A stretch of DNA of 64,000 nucleotides from Medicago truncatula (Eukaryota; Streptophyta; Magnoliopsida; Fabales; Fabaceae), in NCBI RefSeq assembly GCF_003473485.1, contig NC_053044.1, forward strand, positions 55,778,091 through 55,842,090, written 5' to 3'. A model generated the notes under the pieces. That model made no database searches, was not told where the DNA came from, and saw only the letters and a list, made by a program, of their open reading frames with translations. The translations under genes and the position numbers were made by a program. Below, piece by piece: positions 1 through 11,559 of this stretch. The number at the start of each line of letters is the position of its first letter. The first letter of the stretch is position 1.

Positions 1-462
1 TGAACATTGTGGACCAACCTGTCCTATTAACCGTGCAAGTTCAAATCTCCACAGCCGTTACATATCGTCTGAAGATCATATTGTGCACCTTAAAACAAAG
101 ACCAATTTTCAAACAAACTTTTAATATAACAGTTTTATTGACTAATATTTGCATATATAAAAAATACTCTTTGGTTTCTTTAGTTAATTGCATTGATGAT
201 GAAACATGCTTAACCATATAAATATGAATATTTTCTATTGTTGGATTAGGAGATCCGTTTTTTAATGTCCACCTCAACTCAACTTGTAATGGGTGGGGGC
301 GAAGAAGGAACTTGTCATTGAGATTCCACGAGGACATTCCGCATTTTATATAAAGTGGTCTCCTTCTGTTGAATTCTTTAACCCAAATGCCACTAAAATT
401 AGGATATAAACATGCACGTGATGTGACACGGAATTCACAACTTATATACATGAAGCAATAAC
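1..462. other. Intergenic, nothing recognised
   Basis: AT-rich sequence without a convincing gene. The longest open frame, on the minus strand, has no domain signal or splice structure and reads as chance. Confidence 0.5.
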
Positions 463-465
463 TTT

Positions 466-610
466 TTTTTTTTGGCTTTCGCAGGCTTCCGACCCATCAA
501 AGGTAGACGATTAATCCAGCTCGTGCGTAGAGGCATGCGCACTGGTCAAGCGTTGTTCCTTCTGGGAATCGAACTCGGTATTCCCCGGGTACGTCCTTGG
601 AAGGAGCTCC
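466..610 (-). mobile_element. tRNA-derived SINE
   Basis: Read on the minus strand this is a compact, GC-richer block containing a box-B-like GTTCGATTCCC and ending in a run of about 11 A. It is flanked by a 15-bp target duplication (451-465 and 611-625, one mismatch). That combination is typical of a tRNA-derived SINE. The exact SINE family was not identified. Confidence 0.75.
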
Positions 611-625
611 TGAAACAATAACTTT

Positions 626-925
626 CTTGGTTAAGGGAAAGTCGACATTTAGTTTGCTTGCATTACTTAGACCATAATCAAGCCTTAAACCAATATAAAA
701 ATTGATGTAATCCCAAATTCACCCACTTTCTACCTTAGGAATGAGATGCTCTCTAGCACTGTCATCAAATATGTGTTCAATATTCGATATGTGTTGGTGT
801 TCAACAGGACACCAACACATGCGATATATTCTTATATAGTTTTCTGAAATTATTATTGATCAAGTCTGCATGTGAGTGACATATCATAGTCCATATGAGT
901 TATTCATGTATAGGCCAACTCCTAC
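626..925. other. Upstream region of RADIALIS-like gene
   Basis: No gene. Around 770-815 there is a small inverted arrangement (GTGTTGGTGTTC / ACACCAACACATG). Otherwise it is ordinary AT-rich upstream DNA. Confidence 0.4.
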
Positions 926-930
926 ATTAC

Positions 931-938
931 TATATAAA
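931..938 (+). promoter_or_regulatory. TATA box of RADIALIS-like gene
   Basis: TATATAAA lies 80 bp before the ATG at 1011, a normal distance for a plant TATA box with a short 5' leader. Confidence 0.6.
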
Positions 939-1010
939 GGGCAGCTAGCAATGACACTATCCTTCATTAAACATCATACATAGTATTGTTGTTAGTTGCT
1001 ACTACAATTA

Positions 1011-1740
1011 ATGGCTTCAAGTTCGAATTGGACAACAAAGCAGAACAAAAGATTTGAGAATGCGTTGGCAATGTTGGACAAGGACACTCCTGATCTTTGG
1101 CAGAAGGTGGCTAGAGCTGTGGGAGGGAAGACTGTTGAAGAAGTGAAAAGGCATTATGAGGACCTTGTTGAAGATGTTAGGCAGATCGAGGAAGGCCATG
1201 TTCCCCTGCCTAATTACACAAATAATGTTGGTTACAGTTACATAATGGATCAAGATAAAAGGTTCTTACTTCTTACATATATTAAACCAATTTCAATTTA
1301 TATATATCAAAAGTTTCATATGACTAAAAATTCATAGTCTTGATTTGATGTAGATTAATATGGCCTTTAAACCAATCAAACACAAAGAAACTACACAAAC
1401 ATAACAAAAACAACACCAAACCAAAAAATTTGTATAAAACCAGAATCAATTAAAACAGTAATGCAGTAATTAAAATAAATATAAGAGAAGAAGATGATTA
1501 CAAAATATTTATATGTTTATAAGTAGGAAACATCTCTCACCTTCAAGCTAGTAATGTAAAGTTGAGTGATTCCTATCTTAACTTTAAGAATATCTATCCA
1601 AAATGTTTGTTGCACATGAATAACCTGATTATTATTCATACATGCATACTCACCAATTATATTATTTATTTGATCTCTGGTCACAGTCTGATTGTATTTA
1701 TCATGCATGATGCAGGATGAAGGCTCTAAGTCTCCACTAA
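1011..1740 (+). CDS. RADIALIS-like single-MYB (SANT) protein
   Basis: Two exons, 1011-1261 and 1716-1740, give a 91-aa protein. A single SANT/MYB domain fills residues 5-58, with W7, W30 and Y49 at the hydrophobic-core positions and the family block [20 protein letters not shown]. The second exon supplies only the tail RMKALSLH; splicing at AG|GTTCTT and GCAG|GATG restores the short basic C-terminus seen in RADIALIS-like proteins. In the family these are small nuclear MYB-related proteins; snapdragon RADIALIS acts in petal asymmetry by competing for MYB partners. The ATG chosen starts the typical MASSS leader, and a methionine five codons upstream is not needed. Exon 1 has exactly the same length (251 bp) as that of the paralogue at 13672-15426. 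The role here is inferred from family only. Confidence 0.88.
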
Positions 1741-2940
1741 AGGGTGATTATGCAAGAATGATTAAATAAAATATATTATGTGCCTTTTTAATACTCTCAG
1801 TCTCTCTCTCTCTCTATAAAGTATCAGGGCAATGTATTTTCTATACAACTGTCAAAAAAATAAAAATACATTTCCTATACATGTAGAGATATTATTCCAA
1901 TAACATGTCAAATGATAAATGATAAACATATTGGCATATGTAGCCGTTTGTTCTGTCAACTAAAATTTTAATCTCAGGATAGAGAACCTTATACCAAAAC
2001 TGTGAAAGTAGTTTAATATATACATGAACGGTGCTCCATGTACGAAATCAGATTTAATTAAGGAGATAACTTTATGAAGGAATGACAAGATAGCTATCTT
2101 TAATGCAAACAGCTTTTGATATATATGAGCTTTTATGAAGCAAAAACAAATAAAATTAAATAATTGGTTTATTTTTTCTTCTCAATACTATTATTGCCAA
2201 AAATATGAGTTTGTATATTATTATACTGACTTCTAAATTGTTAAGTTTTCATTACTTTCTCACACATTAAGAATGAATTTCATATAAAGTGGTGAGACCT
2301 ACATGAGTTTTACTCAATAAAAAAGTGAATGTTAGAGAGATTGTTCATAAAGATCTAATGCTTGGTAACTTGTAAGTAAAGATTCTAAAATATAACAAAA
2401 CTCTGCAAAAAAAAGAAGAAGAAGATTATATTCTTAAACCTTATGATCTCTTTGATTCAATGGATGAGATTGATGAAATTTTATGTACATGTTTGATTTG
2501 ATAAGGGGAGGTAATAGATTTTAATAGATAAGTGTAGATATTTTTTTTAAAATATTTAATGCTATGTTAAACAAAATGATATTTAATTAAAATTTTGAAT
2601 AAACACTGTCTCCTTGTATGTTTCCCCAAATTTATGAAAGTTATATGATACCAATTTGTGCCAAATTTCCAAAAACAGAAAAGAGCTCTTGAAAATTCTC
2701 CTATACAAAATAAAAATGATAGAATTATATCTGAATTTCAATCAAACGTGAACTTTACAAAATTTCATGTTGTCAAACAGATGAAATTTAGTCATAAAAT
2801 GTTTTAACAACAATACTTATAAAATAGAACTCTGTGTGACACAGTTCAAATTATATTTGTTGAACGAGTAAATGATAATTTCAAAAATAAAATAGGGTGG
2901 AAAAAGTAATAGCCAACTTATCTTATGTTTGGGTCTGTCA
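1741..2940. other. Intergenic, AT-rich
   Basis: No gene seen. It holds a short (TC)n microsatellite at about 1795-1815 and scattered A/T runs. The last part leads into the glycosylase promoter. Confidence 0.5.
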
Positions 2941-3316
2941 TATTTGGGCCCAACAATACATTAGTCTACGTACGCAACACGAAGTCGCGTAATACGAACA
3001 AAAGAGAAGAAAATCAAGAAAGATCGACCAAAGACAAAGATCAAGAAGAAGGAAGATGAAGAAAATCCGTACACCCAGTTTTGTTTAAAGTACCACAGTG
3101 AGTGATTCTCATCTCATCTTGCTTTTAATCGTTTCATTCCTCTACAATCACATTATTCTTCCCACCCCATCACTAATTTTTTTATTAACACATTCTCTCT
3201 TGAATGTTCGATTGATACTGATATAAATTCAATTATTATTATTATTAAGATAATACTCTTTCTCCTCCTAACCCTATCGGTAACCGTGAAATTAATCTTG
3301 AATTCAATCCTCACAT
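2941..3316 (+). promoter_or_regulatory. Promoter/5' leader of DNA glycosylase gene
   Basis: GC content rises (GGGCCCAACA near 2947 resembles a plant site-II-type element), followed by a purine-rich stretch and a pyrimidine-rich leader before the ATG. No clear TATA box. The transcription start is not determined. Confidence 0.35.
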
Positions 3317-4345
3317 ATGGGCGAAGACACACAACAACAACCTCAGCCACAACCACAAGGGGTTTCTTCCGACAACACAATCTCCGCCACCACCGCTGTC
3401 GACTCCGTCCAAACTATTATCCCCGTCGAATCCGAACTGAGCAATGTTCCACCACACACCAAAGCCCCTGCCACAAAAATGCCCCTCCGTCCTCGTAAGA
3501 TCCGAAAGGTCTCGCCCGACCCAACAACCTCCGAATCTCAATCGGAAACCCTAAAACCACCCAATTCCACCGCCGCCGGAAAATCCAACGGACGGAACAA
3601 CAAAACGGTTCAACCACCACAACAACGAACCCTAGCTGTTCCGAAAATCGTACCTAGGTCACTTTCGTGCGAAGGTGAAGTTGAGATTGCAATTCGTTAC
3701 CTTCGTTCCGCAGACCCACTCTTATCACCTCTCATCGACATTCATCAACCACCCACGTTTGATAATTTTCAAACCCCATTCCTTGCCCTAACCCGTAGTA
3801 TCTTGTATCAACAACTCGCTTTTAAAGCCGGTACTTCCATCTATACGCGGTTTATTGCTCTTTGTGGTGGTGAAGCTGGTGTTGTTCCTGATAATGTTCT
3901 TGCCCTAACTGCTCAACAGCTTCGTCAAATTGGGGTTTCTGGTAGAAAAGCTAGTTATCTTCATGATTTGGCTAGGAAGTATCAGAATGGGATACTTTCT
4001 GATTCCGCTATTGTAAATATGGATGATAAATCGCTTTTCACTATGCTTACTATGGTTAATGGGATTGGTTCTTGGTCTGTTCATATGTTTATGATTTTCT
4101 CACTGCATAGACCGGATGTTCTTCCGATTAATGATCTTGGTGTTCGGAAAGGGGTTCAGATTCTTTATAATCTTGATGACTTGCCTCGGCCATCTCAGAT
4201 GGATCAATTATGTGAGAAGTGGAAGCCTTATCGGTCGGTTGCTTCATGGTATTTGTGGAGGTTTGTTGAAGCAAAGGGAAGTCCTTCGACTGCTGTGGCT
4301 GTTGCCACTGGCAACGGCTTGCAACAGCATGAGCTGGACCACCAT

Positions 4346-4377
<32 letters not shown>

Positions 4378-7001
4378 TTCACAACAACCAATTATGGATC
4401 CCATGAATAACATGTTTAATATGGGGTAAGATGTGTGTGTGTGTGTGCGTTTAATTGAAATAGATTGGTCTGAAAATTGTCGAAGTTGTTTGCTTAAGAT
4501 TGCATATGTTGGTGATAATGATGGCTATCTACAATAGCAATCAAGTATTTGTCATGTGCTTAAGAGCTTTCATGTCTTAGTCTTCCTTTTAGGCATAGGT
4601 GTTCATCATCCTTTTTAGGTAATTCAAGGCATTGCATAGAAATGTAAAAACAGAATTTGGAAAAAATGTATGAACTCGAAACAAGTGAATGTAGTTTTGG
4701 CCAATTTTCATTTACAACTTTTTAATTCTCTCTAGGTGTGCTTCTTTGAACTAAATGAAGATAAACTTCCTTTGTTATCTTTATTGCACTTCTTGTTCAG
4801 TCACTCTCCTCAAGATATGAACTTTCATCTTATGGGGCATGCTGTATTCTTTCTTTTCTTTCATTTGACAAAGTAAGCCTTCAGGAATCACACCTAATGG
4901 TTGCCTATCATGATTTTCATGTTCTATTATTATTGTTCAATTTCCGTTCACAGTTTGATATATCTTTTGATCTTGTGATTAATTGAATAGCAATATCGGT
5001 ATTAGAAATAATTTGTCATGGCTTTTGAAATGGGGGATTAACCAGGGGACATCTCTTGATTCATGAGTCTATATTGTATATATAGGCGAAAATTACATGC
5101 TCTGTCATTCTCTTGTATTGCTAGTGTGTAGATTTAATGAAGTGAGGAAGCCAAGATTCGTATAGAAAAGCATGATATTAACCTATAAGATAGGAAGTGA
5201 AAGAGCAAAGAATCATAACTTATGGCATACAATCAAGAGTTGATTCCTTGAATAAAATTTGATTGACTAAATATGGAGCCGTGAATACATGGCTTATGAC
5301 TTCGGGACTGAAAGAAGTGCTGTGAATTTGTAATTTTTTCAATAAAAAATAAGTGCTGTGAATTTGTAATTTTTTCAATAAAAAATAAGTGAGAGTGGTT
5401 CATTGTTACCATCTATGAAGCACGGACACAGACACGGACACCGGACACGACATGGATAATAATTTGAGAAAATTACATAATTCAATGTAATCATAGGTGT
5501 CGTGTCGGTGTCGGTATCGGACACCGACGCGTGTCCAACACCGGGACACACCTATTCCGAGGAGTGTCCGTGCTTCATAGGTTACCATATTCATCTTGTT
5601 AGGGATGAGTTGACACTCACCTTTACACACAATTATTACATGATTATGAATAGTATATTCTTGCCAGAAAGTTTCTAGGCTGAAATGTATATTATATTAT
5701 TATGTTTGCCTGAGGAATGAAGATGTGAGAATTTTTATTCATCATTTTAATCTCTTTGATTAGGCTTCAAGTTGAGTTTCAGTTGAGACTTGTTCTAATG
5801 AATGCCTAAATCAGACTAAATTTTTTTAATAGAGAAGGCAGTGAATGAAAAAAAATTGTGTTTGCAAGTTAAAAGGAATTGACGCACAACACGAGATGCA
5901 TGTTTAATAGAGAAGCTAAATTTTTTTTACATTGCAAGTCTAGTGGTTTAGTGTTGAACCTATTTGTTAATTGTGCAAGTTACGCTCTAGGATGGCCTGA
6001 GTTAACTTTTTGTCCCTTTAATTTTTTCAAGGCATCTCAGATGATCTGTAATTGGTCAATCAAATGTGGTCATTTTTAGATATAATATCGTCTTTGTTTT
6101 GCTTTATTTGGTCAATCAAATGTGTCCTTTTCAGTAGTCTATTTGTTTGTATGTTTCTCTTTGTTCATTAATGAATTTGATTTTTTAATTAATCTGATTT
6201 GATCATTGACATTCGAATTGGGTATACATCTTTTCACTAATTAGCTGCTGCGTGACCTTCGTTTTTTTGGGATTTCGCATAAATTATTTACCATATTTTG
6301 AAAATTTACTGTTCAGTCTCTTCATAAGTTATTGGTTGGTGGTCTAGTAATTGGACTCATCCTGCGTGTATTTCTATATGCACCGACACACACTTCAGAT
6401 TGAAGGCATGTCTAGTGTTGTTTCATAGGTGTGTTTCATAGATGTATTTAGTTGAGAGAAACAGTTTCTCTAATGTAGCCCAGTGTCTGAAGCTAAGCAT
6501 CAAAACCTGCATTAGAGATTATTTTGTCAGTAGCATAGCATATACCTTAAGAACTGTTGTCCTAACTTTATTAAGACAAAAAAGAGTTAAATGACGTGAA
6601 GTTCTTTCTTCTGCTGGTTGTACTTCTATAGCCTCCTATATATGTTGTACTTCTATAGCCCCTCTCCTGTTGTCTGTTTGCTTTGGATTATGGTTTATGC
6701 TATAGTATGTGCTTCAATGGTGTCAACTGCAAAAAAAAAAAAAAAAAAAAATTATTGTTCATTTGTCCGTGTTTTATAATTATATATGCAAAGTTCAGTT
6801 ACTTAGAAGGAGGAGGGGTTTGTGAATTCATTGGTATAAAAAAACTTGTTTTCACCTTTGTCCTTCGTTTCTGTTCTCGATCTTCTCGGAGGTTTGTAAT
6901 TAAGTATATAGTTCAACTTAATAATTTAATTGTCATGCATATCTCTCATTATTGTGTCTCATTCTGATGCTTGTAGGGCTGCCTGTGCTTGGGGACAGTG
7001 A
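3317..7001 (+). CDS. DNA-3-methyladenine glycosylase (AlkA/HhH-GPD type)
   Basis: Exon 1 (3317-4425) and exon 2 (6977-7001) give 377 aa. Residues 1-110 are a low-complexity Gln/Pro-rich, basic N-terminus, probably nuclear-directing. Residues about 120-330 are the HhH-GPD glycosylase fold, with the hairpin VNGIGSWSVHMF (247 onward) and LPINDLGVRKG, where D273 sits at the catalytic-aspartate position of AlkA. The enzyme class excises alkylated purines by hydrolysing the N-glycosidic bond. A polyglutamine tract coded by pure CAG (about 4347-4375) precedes the C-terminus. The first exon's donor GTAAG overlaps an in-frame TAA: unspliced RNA would stop at 4429 (370 aa), while splicing adds GAACAWGQ, an ending I remember from plant homologues. 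The 2.55-kb intron holds a MITE and a tandem repeat. High confidence for the family, moderate for the last exon. Confidence 0.9.
4347..4375 (+). repeat. CAG trinucleotide repeat (polyQ)
   Basis: About nine uninterrupted CAG codons inside the glycosylase exon. A pure-codon run is expected to be length-variable between accessions. Confidence 0.85.
5315..5390. repeat. Tandem duplication, 36-bp unit x2
   Basis: Two perfect adjacent copies (5315-5350, 5351-5386) of a unit beginning AAGTGCTGTGAATTTG, with the first bases repeated once more. It lies in the glycosylase intron. Identity suggests a young duplication. Confidence 0.85.
5413..5580. mobile_element. hAT-type MITE, 168 bp
   Basis: Perfect 17-bp terminal inverted repeats (CTATGAAGCACGGACAC and its complement) are flanked by an exact 8-bp duplication GTTACCAT (5405-5412, 5581-5588). 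The inner arms, rich in GGACACGACAC-like motifs, extend the foldback. Eight-bp duplications point to hAT-driven mobility. No coding capacity. Confidence 0.88.
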
Positions 7002-7830
7002 TAGCGGACAAATTTGAGAAAGTTGTCATCAAGCTTCGCTAGTAGACACTCATACTTGAAGTTGCAAAGCCATGCTGTCTGTTATGCATACTTACGGATA
7101 GATGTTAGCACTGAAACATGAACATTGCATTGATGGATTAGTGTATGATTACCTTGTGTTTAGTAAAACTTGTGCAAGATTAATAAAGGCTAGTCCTTAG
7201 TTTTGCTTTTTAATTTGCCAATTGTAATGGTCGGAGGCCAATTTCAAGTTGTCAAGTCATCTTTTACCGCTTGGTACTGTGGTTTGGAATTGGGACCTTG
7301 TATCTAATGTGAGTCCTTGTTTCACGTCGTGTTAGCGAATGTGACCCTTTGCATAGATAGAATTTGGATGTCAATATAAATGCTGGATGATTCGTATTTA
7401 ATTTATAGGTTTCAATTTGAATGAATTTGAGTAATTGTTTATTTATTTATTTGAAGGTTATGGTTTAGTATGAAGTATGTTTGATCCTTTGTTATTAATA
7501 GGTAATTCTTGTATGTTGAAGTGGAAACATTAAACACGCAGAGTTGAAGCAAGTTCAATTATTTGCTATGCTCTGACAGGACAACTTACCAAAGTGTTCT
7601 GCACAAAACAACATAAGACGGCAAATATTAAGGTGACAGATAAAGTATCTTCAATATAAAAATTTGATTTGTGGCGGGAAGAGATAGAACACTCAAAATA
7701 GAACAACAACAAAGCGACGCTTTAGTAATCAGGACTCAATGCCCAGTTGGATATTCTCATAGAATGTTCCTTTATGCCTTTTTCTAGTCTTTGTAATCTT
7801 CACTTAGTCTTTATCTACATCTAATTAATT
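7002..7830. other. 3' UTR and intergenic space
   Basis: The first part is probably the glycosylase 3' UTR, with AATAAAG near 7180. From about 7400 the sequence is intergenic and no gene was found. Confidence 0.45.
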
Positions 7831-7834
7831 AAAC

Positions 7835-7842
7835 TATAAGTA
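7835..7842 (+). promoter_or_regulatory. Possible TATA box of acyl-AMP-ligase-like gene
   Basis: TATAAGTA is 69 bp upstream of the ATG at 7904. Position is plausible, sequence only a partial match. Confidence 0.35.
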
Positions 7843-7903
7843 GCTAGTGTTAAGCCACAGCTTTTTGCAAGCAACAACAATAGAAAAAGAACGAAAGACA
7901 AAC

Positions 7904-9793
7904 ATGCAATACGAGTACGAGAATTATGACCCGTCTTTTCCCGACCAACCAGTGGTTGACCAATACCTCCCAGTTTGGGCCAGGTTACCAGCCTTCAAGT
8001 CCAAACCAGCCTTCATTTGGGCTGAAGACAACTTAAACACAATTTCCACCACCCACCTCACTTATGAACAACTCAATACCTCTGTAGATATAATCTCCAA
8101 TCAACTCCTCTTTCCACTTCAAAGAGGTGACACAGTCCTTATTCTTTGCTCTCCAGGACTTGATCTTGTTAAGGTCATTTTTGGTTGTCAAAGAGCTGGT
8201 CTTTTAACCGTCCCTATTGTCCCTCCTCACCCTTCTTTTACCAATGAAAAAAACTACTATCACCTTATAAGAGTTATTTCACAGACTAAACCAAAAGCTG
8301 CCATAGCACACCCCAATTACATTTCAACCATTCAACACTACATCTCATCCTCTCACAAAAACAACAATAAACTAGCTCACATGTTACAAACTCTCCAATG
8401 GATTTCCACAGATGATATAAAAAACAATAACATAAACTTAAATTCTTATACATTTTCATACAAAGGTCGAAAACCGGACGAGGTTTATTTGGTTCAATAC
8501 ACATCAGGTGCAACTGCTATACCAAAACCGGTTCTTGTAACAACAGGTTCAGCTGCACATAACGTTAGAACAGCAAGAAAAGCTTATGATCTTCAACCAA
8601 ACAGTACCATTGTTTCGTGGCTACCTCAATACCATGATTGTGGTCTCATGTTTCTGTTGCTCACAATTGTATCAGGTGCCACATGTGTTCTCACTTCTCC
8701 AACATCGTTCATCAAACGGCCAAGACTCTGGCTTGAGTTAATGTCGAAATTCAATGCTACTTGCACCCCCGTTCCTTCTTTTACACTACCACTTGTAGTA
8801 AAACGTGGAGGAATTCACAAAGGAACTTTACCCATTAATCTTTCAAATCTTAATAACCTTATACTCATCAATGAACCCATTTACAGAGGCTCGGTGGTTG
8901 AATTTGTTCACACTTTTTCACCATTCGGGTTAAAAAGTTCTTCTATCTCACCTTCTTATGGATTAGCAGAGAATTGTACCTTTGTTTCAACTGCATGGAG
9001 ATATGACGAAGAAACTTTTCCAACTCATAAAAAGCTTTTGCCAGTTGCAAGGCTTGAGGAACAAGAAGACATGGACATCATGGTTGTTAATGAAGAAACA
9101 CTTGAAGCTGTTGAAGATGGTGTTGAAGGAGAAATTTGGGTTTCATCTCCAAGTAATGCCTCTGGTTACCTTGGTCACCCTTCTTTAACAAGAGAAGTTT
9201 TTCATGCAAGAATCAGAAACACAGTTCGTAAGTGTTTTCTTCGAACGGGTGACAAAGGAATCGTAAAAGGAGAAAACAGGTATCTCTTTGTTACTGGTAG
9301 AATTCAAGATACTATACAGCTTCAAAATGGTGAAAAGATTCAACCACATTACATAGAGACTGTGGTTTTTAACAGTTTCCCAAAGTTACTACGAGGAGGT
9401 TGTGTTGCGGCTTTTAAAGTTTTAGCAACGGTTGTAATTGTTGCAGAGATGCAAAGGATGGAAAAAGATTTGGATGAAGGGATTCTGAGGAGTGTTGGCG
9501 AAGGAATTAAAGAAAGTGTTTTGAAGAAAGAGGGTGTAGAAGTTGGATGGGTTGTTTTGGTTAAGAGTGAATGTGTTCCGAAAACTACTTCTGGGAAATT
9601 GCAAAGATGGGCTGCTAAAGAGAAGCTTCTTGATGGAAAAATGAAAATTTTAATGGAGATGAGGTTTGGAAAAGATGTTATGAGGATAAAACATGAAGTA
9701 ATAAGAAAAGTGGAGTTGGAAAAGAATGGTAATCATATAAATGGTTCAGTTTTAGGTGCAGAAACTCGAAGCTCATTGATCTCACATCTATGA
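7904..9793 (+). CDS. Fatty acyl-AMP ligase (FAAL)-like AMP-binding protein
   Basis: One uninterrupted exon codes 629 aa; ATG 7904 is the first methionine, an upstream open stretch having no ATG. ANL-superfamily adenylation motifs are in order: YTSGATAIPKP (199-209, the P-loop usually read as YTSGxTGxPKG), SYGLAEN (351-357), RTGD (447-450), GRIQD (465-469), and PKTTSGK with the catalytic lysine K565. Such enzymes activate a carboxylate as an acyl-adenylate. The open N-terminal layout (LPVWARLPAF, then TYEQL) and the HxDCGLM block resemble the FAAL branch (FadD32/FadD26, DIP2) rather than plant 4CL or long-chain acyl-CoA synthetases. Two glycines of the P-loop are replaced (TAIPKP), so activity may be altered. 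No signal peptide and no PTS1 at the C-terminus (SHL is close to the consensus but the fit is weak). The substrate is unknown; assignment to FAAL is by pattern memory only. Confidence 0.8.
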   Translation: MQYEYENYDPSFPDQPVVDQYLPVWARLPAFKSKPAFIWAEDNLNTISTTHLTYEQLNTSVDIISNQLLFPLQRGDTVLILCSPGLDLVKVIFGCQRAGLLTVPIVPPHPSFTNEKNYYHLIRVISQTKPKAAIAHPNYISTIQHYISSSHKNNNKLAHMLQTLQWISTDDIKNNNINLNSYTFSYKGRKPDEVYLVQYTSGATAIPKPVLVTTGSAAHNVRTARKAYDLQPNSTIVSWLPQYHDCGLMFLLLTIVSGATCVLTSPTSFIKRPRLWLELMSKFNATCTPVPSFTLPLVVKRGGIHKGTLPINLSNLNNLILINEPIYRGSVVEFVHTFSPFGLKSSSISPSYGLAENCTFVSTAWRYDEETFPTHKKLLPVARLEEQEDMDIMVVNEETLEAVEDGVEGEIWVSSPSNASGYLGHPSLTREVFHARIRNTVRKCFLRTGDKGIVKGENRYLFVTGRIQDTIQLQNGEKIQPHYIETVVFNSFPKLLRGGCVAAFKVLATVVIVAEMQRMEKDLDEGILRSVGEGIKESVLKKEGVEVGWVVLVKSECVPKTTSGKLQRWAAKEKLLDGKMKILMEMRFGKDVMRIKHEVIRKVELEKNGNHINGSVLGAETRSSLISHL

Positions 9794-10532
9794 GAACAGT
9801 GTGATGCCTGATTCTATCAGTATATTTATGTTTTTCTTGTGTATTATAAATGTTAATAATATTGGACCTTCTAATCTGTTGTTTGCCATCCATGAAGCAA
9901 ACAATATATTTAAAGAGATTATTAAGTGATATACATAGTGTATGTCAGAAAATACAAGTCATATACATTGTTAATTGTTAATGTAAATTAATTTTAAACT
10001 TGAAGTCATTATTATGTAGTAAGTTAGCATCTCACAAATTAGCGGGGACGGATCTTGGAATGTGCAAGAAGCTCAATGGAGTTGGGCCTCCCTAAGATAT
10101 CTGTCTCAAAAATAATAATTTATAATAGTACTACTAAGTATTACCAAACTAATATTTTTTTTCCTTATTCGCCTTCTTTCTGATACCACGCGTTCCATCA
10201 CCATCACTTTATCAGACTTTCCTTTTCTTCTTCCCCAATTTGATTTCCTTTTCTGTTGTCTTGTTTTAGGCCTATTAGAATTGAGTCCTCTTGCTTTTGG
10301 TGTTAGGTGGGTGTTTTTTGGGAGGTGGTATGAGGTTCTTCATGTATACGGTAGTGATTTTCTCCTTTAGATGTATCGCATCTATACGACACATTGTATT
10401 TATTTAAAAAAAAATTTAAATAGAACATTGTTCTTTTAAAAAAAATACGTTTTTATTTTATTACGGATTTCTTTTCACTTACAAAGTTGAGCATCCAGAT
10501 TTATAAAACGGCCCTGCAAATTAGAATGGTAG
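9794..10532. other. Intergenic
   Basis: Likely 3' UTR followed by AT-rich DNA. A block near 10040-10090 (GGGGACGGATCTTGG...) resembles the end of a degraded repeat that recurs in altered form near 33290. No gene. Confidence 0.4.
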
Positions 10533-10691
10533 GTTCTAATTGAACTTGGGTATAAAGTAGATCTATGTTAACACAAGCAAGAAAATGGGTCGATTCCTAC
10601 ATTTAGTTCAAAGTTCTAATTGAACTTGGGTATAAAGTAGATCTACGTTAACACAAGCAAGAAAATGGATTGATTCCTACATTTAGTTCAA
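10533..10691. repeat. Tandem duplication, 80-bp unit x2
   Basis: Copies 10533-10612 and 10613-10691 start GTTCTAATTGAACTTGGG and differ at only a few positions. Confidence 0.85.
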
Positions 10692-10999
10692 ATTGAGTAG
10701 GAAAGAGAAATGGTTAAGATATCTTAGGAGATGAATATACAAAAAACACCTGGATGTGGGGAGTGGTAAAGCTAGAGTAAATGTCACGAGGAGGTCAAAT
10801 ATAAAGATTGTTTTAAATGTTTATATAATAAACTTTAGAGTTGAATATATTTTTAATCTCTATACAATTATATTTCTCTATAGTTATTAAAGAGATTGAA
10901 AGTGACAAAGTAAAACGAATAAATTTATTGTTTGAGCTAAAAATATATTATTGGGATAGCTTAAAATATAATGCACTCAAATCAGATAAATAATTTTTT

Positions 11000-11550
11000 G
11001 GCTTAATTACACTTTTGGTCCTCACATTTTAACCAATTCACGAAAATGGTCATACCTCTTTTAAATTGAACAAAATCGTCCCTAAACTATATGTTTTTTG
11101 CAGTTTTAGTTCTATCTCCCTATTTCTAACTCCAGAAACGCATAGAAATGACAGTTTTAGTCTAACCACATATGCTCAACCATGAAATAAACAAGGAATA
11201 AAGCATGTGGGTACAAGGAATCTACTTTATTCAGCACACTAACCTAATTTCTGAGACATGTTACATACCTGAAACATGTCTTAGAAATTAGGGTTTTTTT
11301 TTTTCGGGTTGTGTGCTGAACAAAGTAGATTCCTTGTACCCACATGCTTTATTCCTTATTTATTTCATGGTTGAGCATAAGTGGTTGGACTAAAACTGTC
11401 ATTTCTGTGCGTTTCTGGAGTTGGAAATAGGGGAATATGACTAAAACTGCAAAAAACATATAGTTTATGGACGATTTTGTTCAATTTAAAAGAGGTAGGA
11501 CCATTTTCGTGAGTTGGTCAAAATGCGAGGACCAAAAGTGTAATTAAGCC
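11000..11550. mobile_element. Mutator-like foldback MITE, 551 bp
   Basis: Arms of about 250 bp are near-perfect inverted repeats, ends GGCTTAATTACACTTTTGGT. An exact 9-bp duplication TAATTTTTT (10991-10999, 11551-11559) supports Mutator-type insertion. Transcripts would fold into a long hairpin. No protein. Confidence 0.9.
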
Positions 11551-11559
11551 TAATTTTTT

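Noticed and set aside
3153-3620. Open frames on the minus strand opposite the glycosylase N-terminus
   Set aside because: They mirror the low-complexity Pro/Gln-coding exon on the + strand and have no domain or splice support.
5406-5630. 74-residue open frame on the minus strand
   Set aside because: It runs through the foldback MITE at 5413-5580 and codes its GTGTCGGTGTCG repeats.
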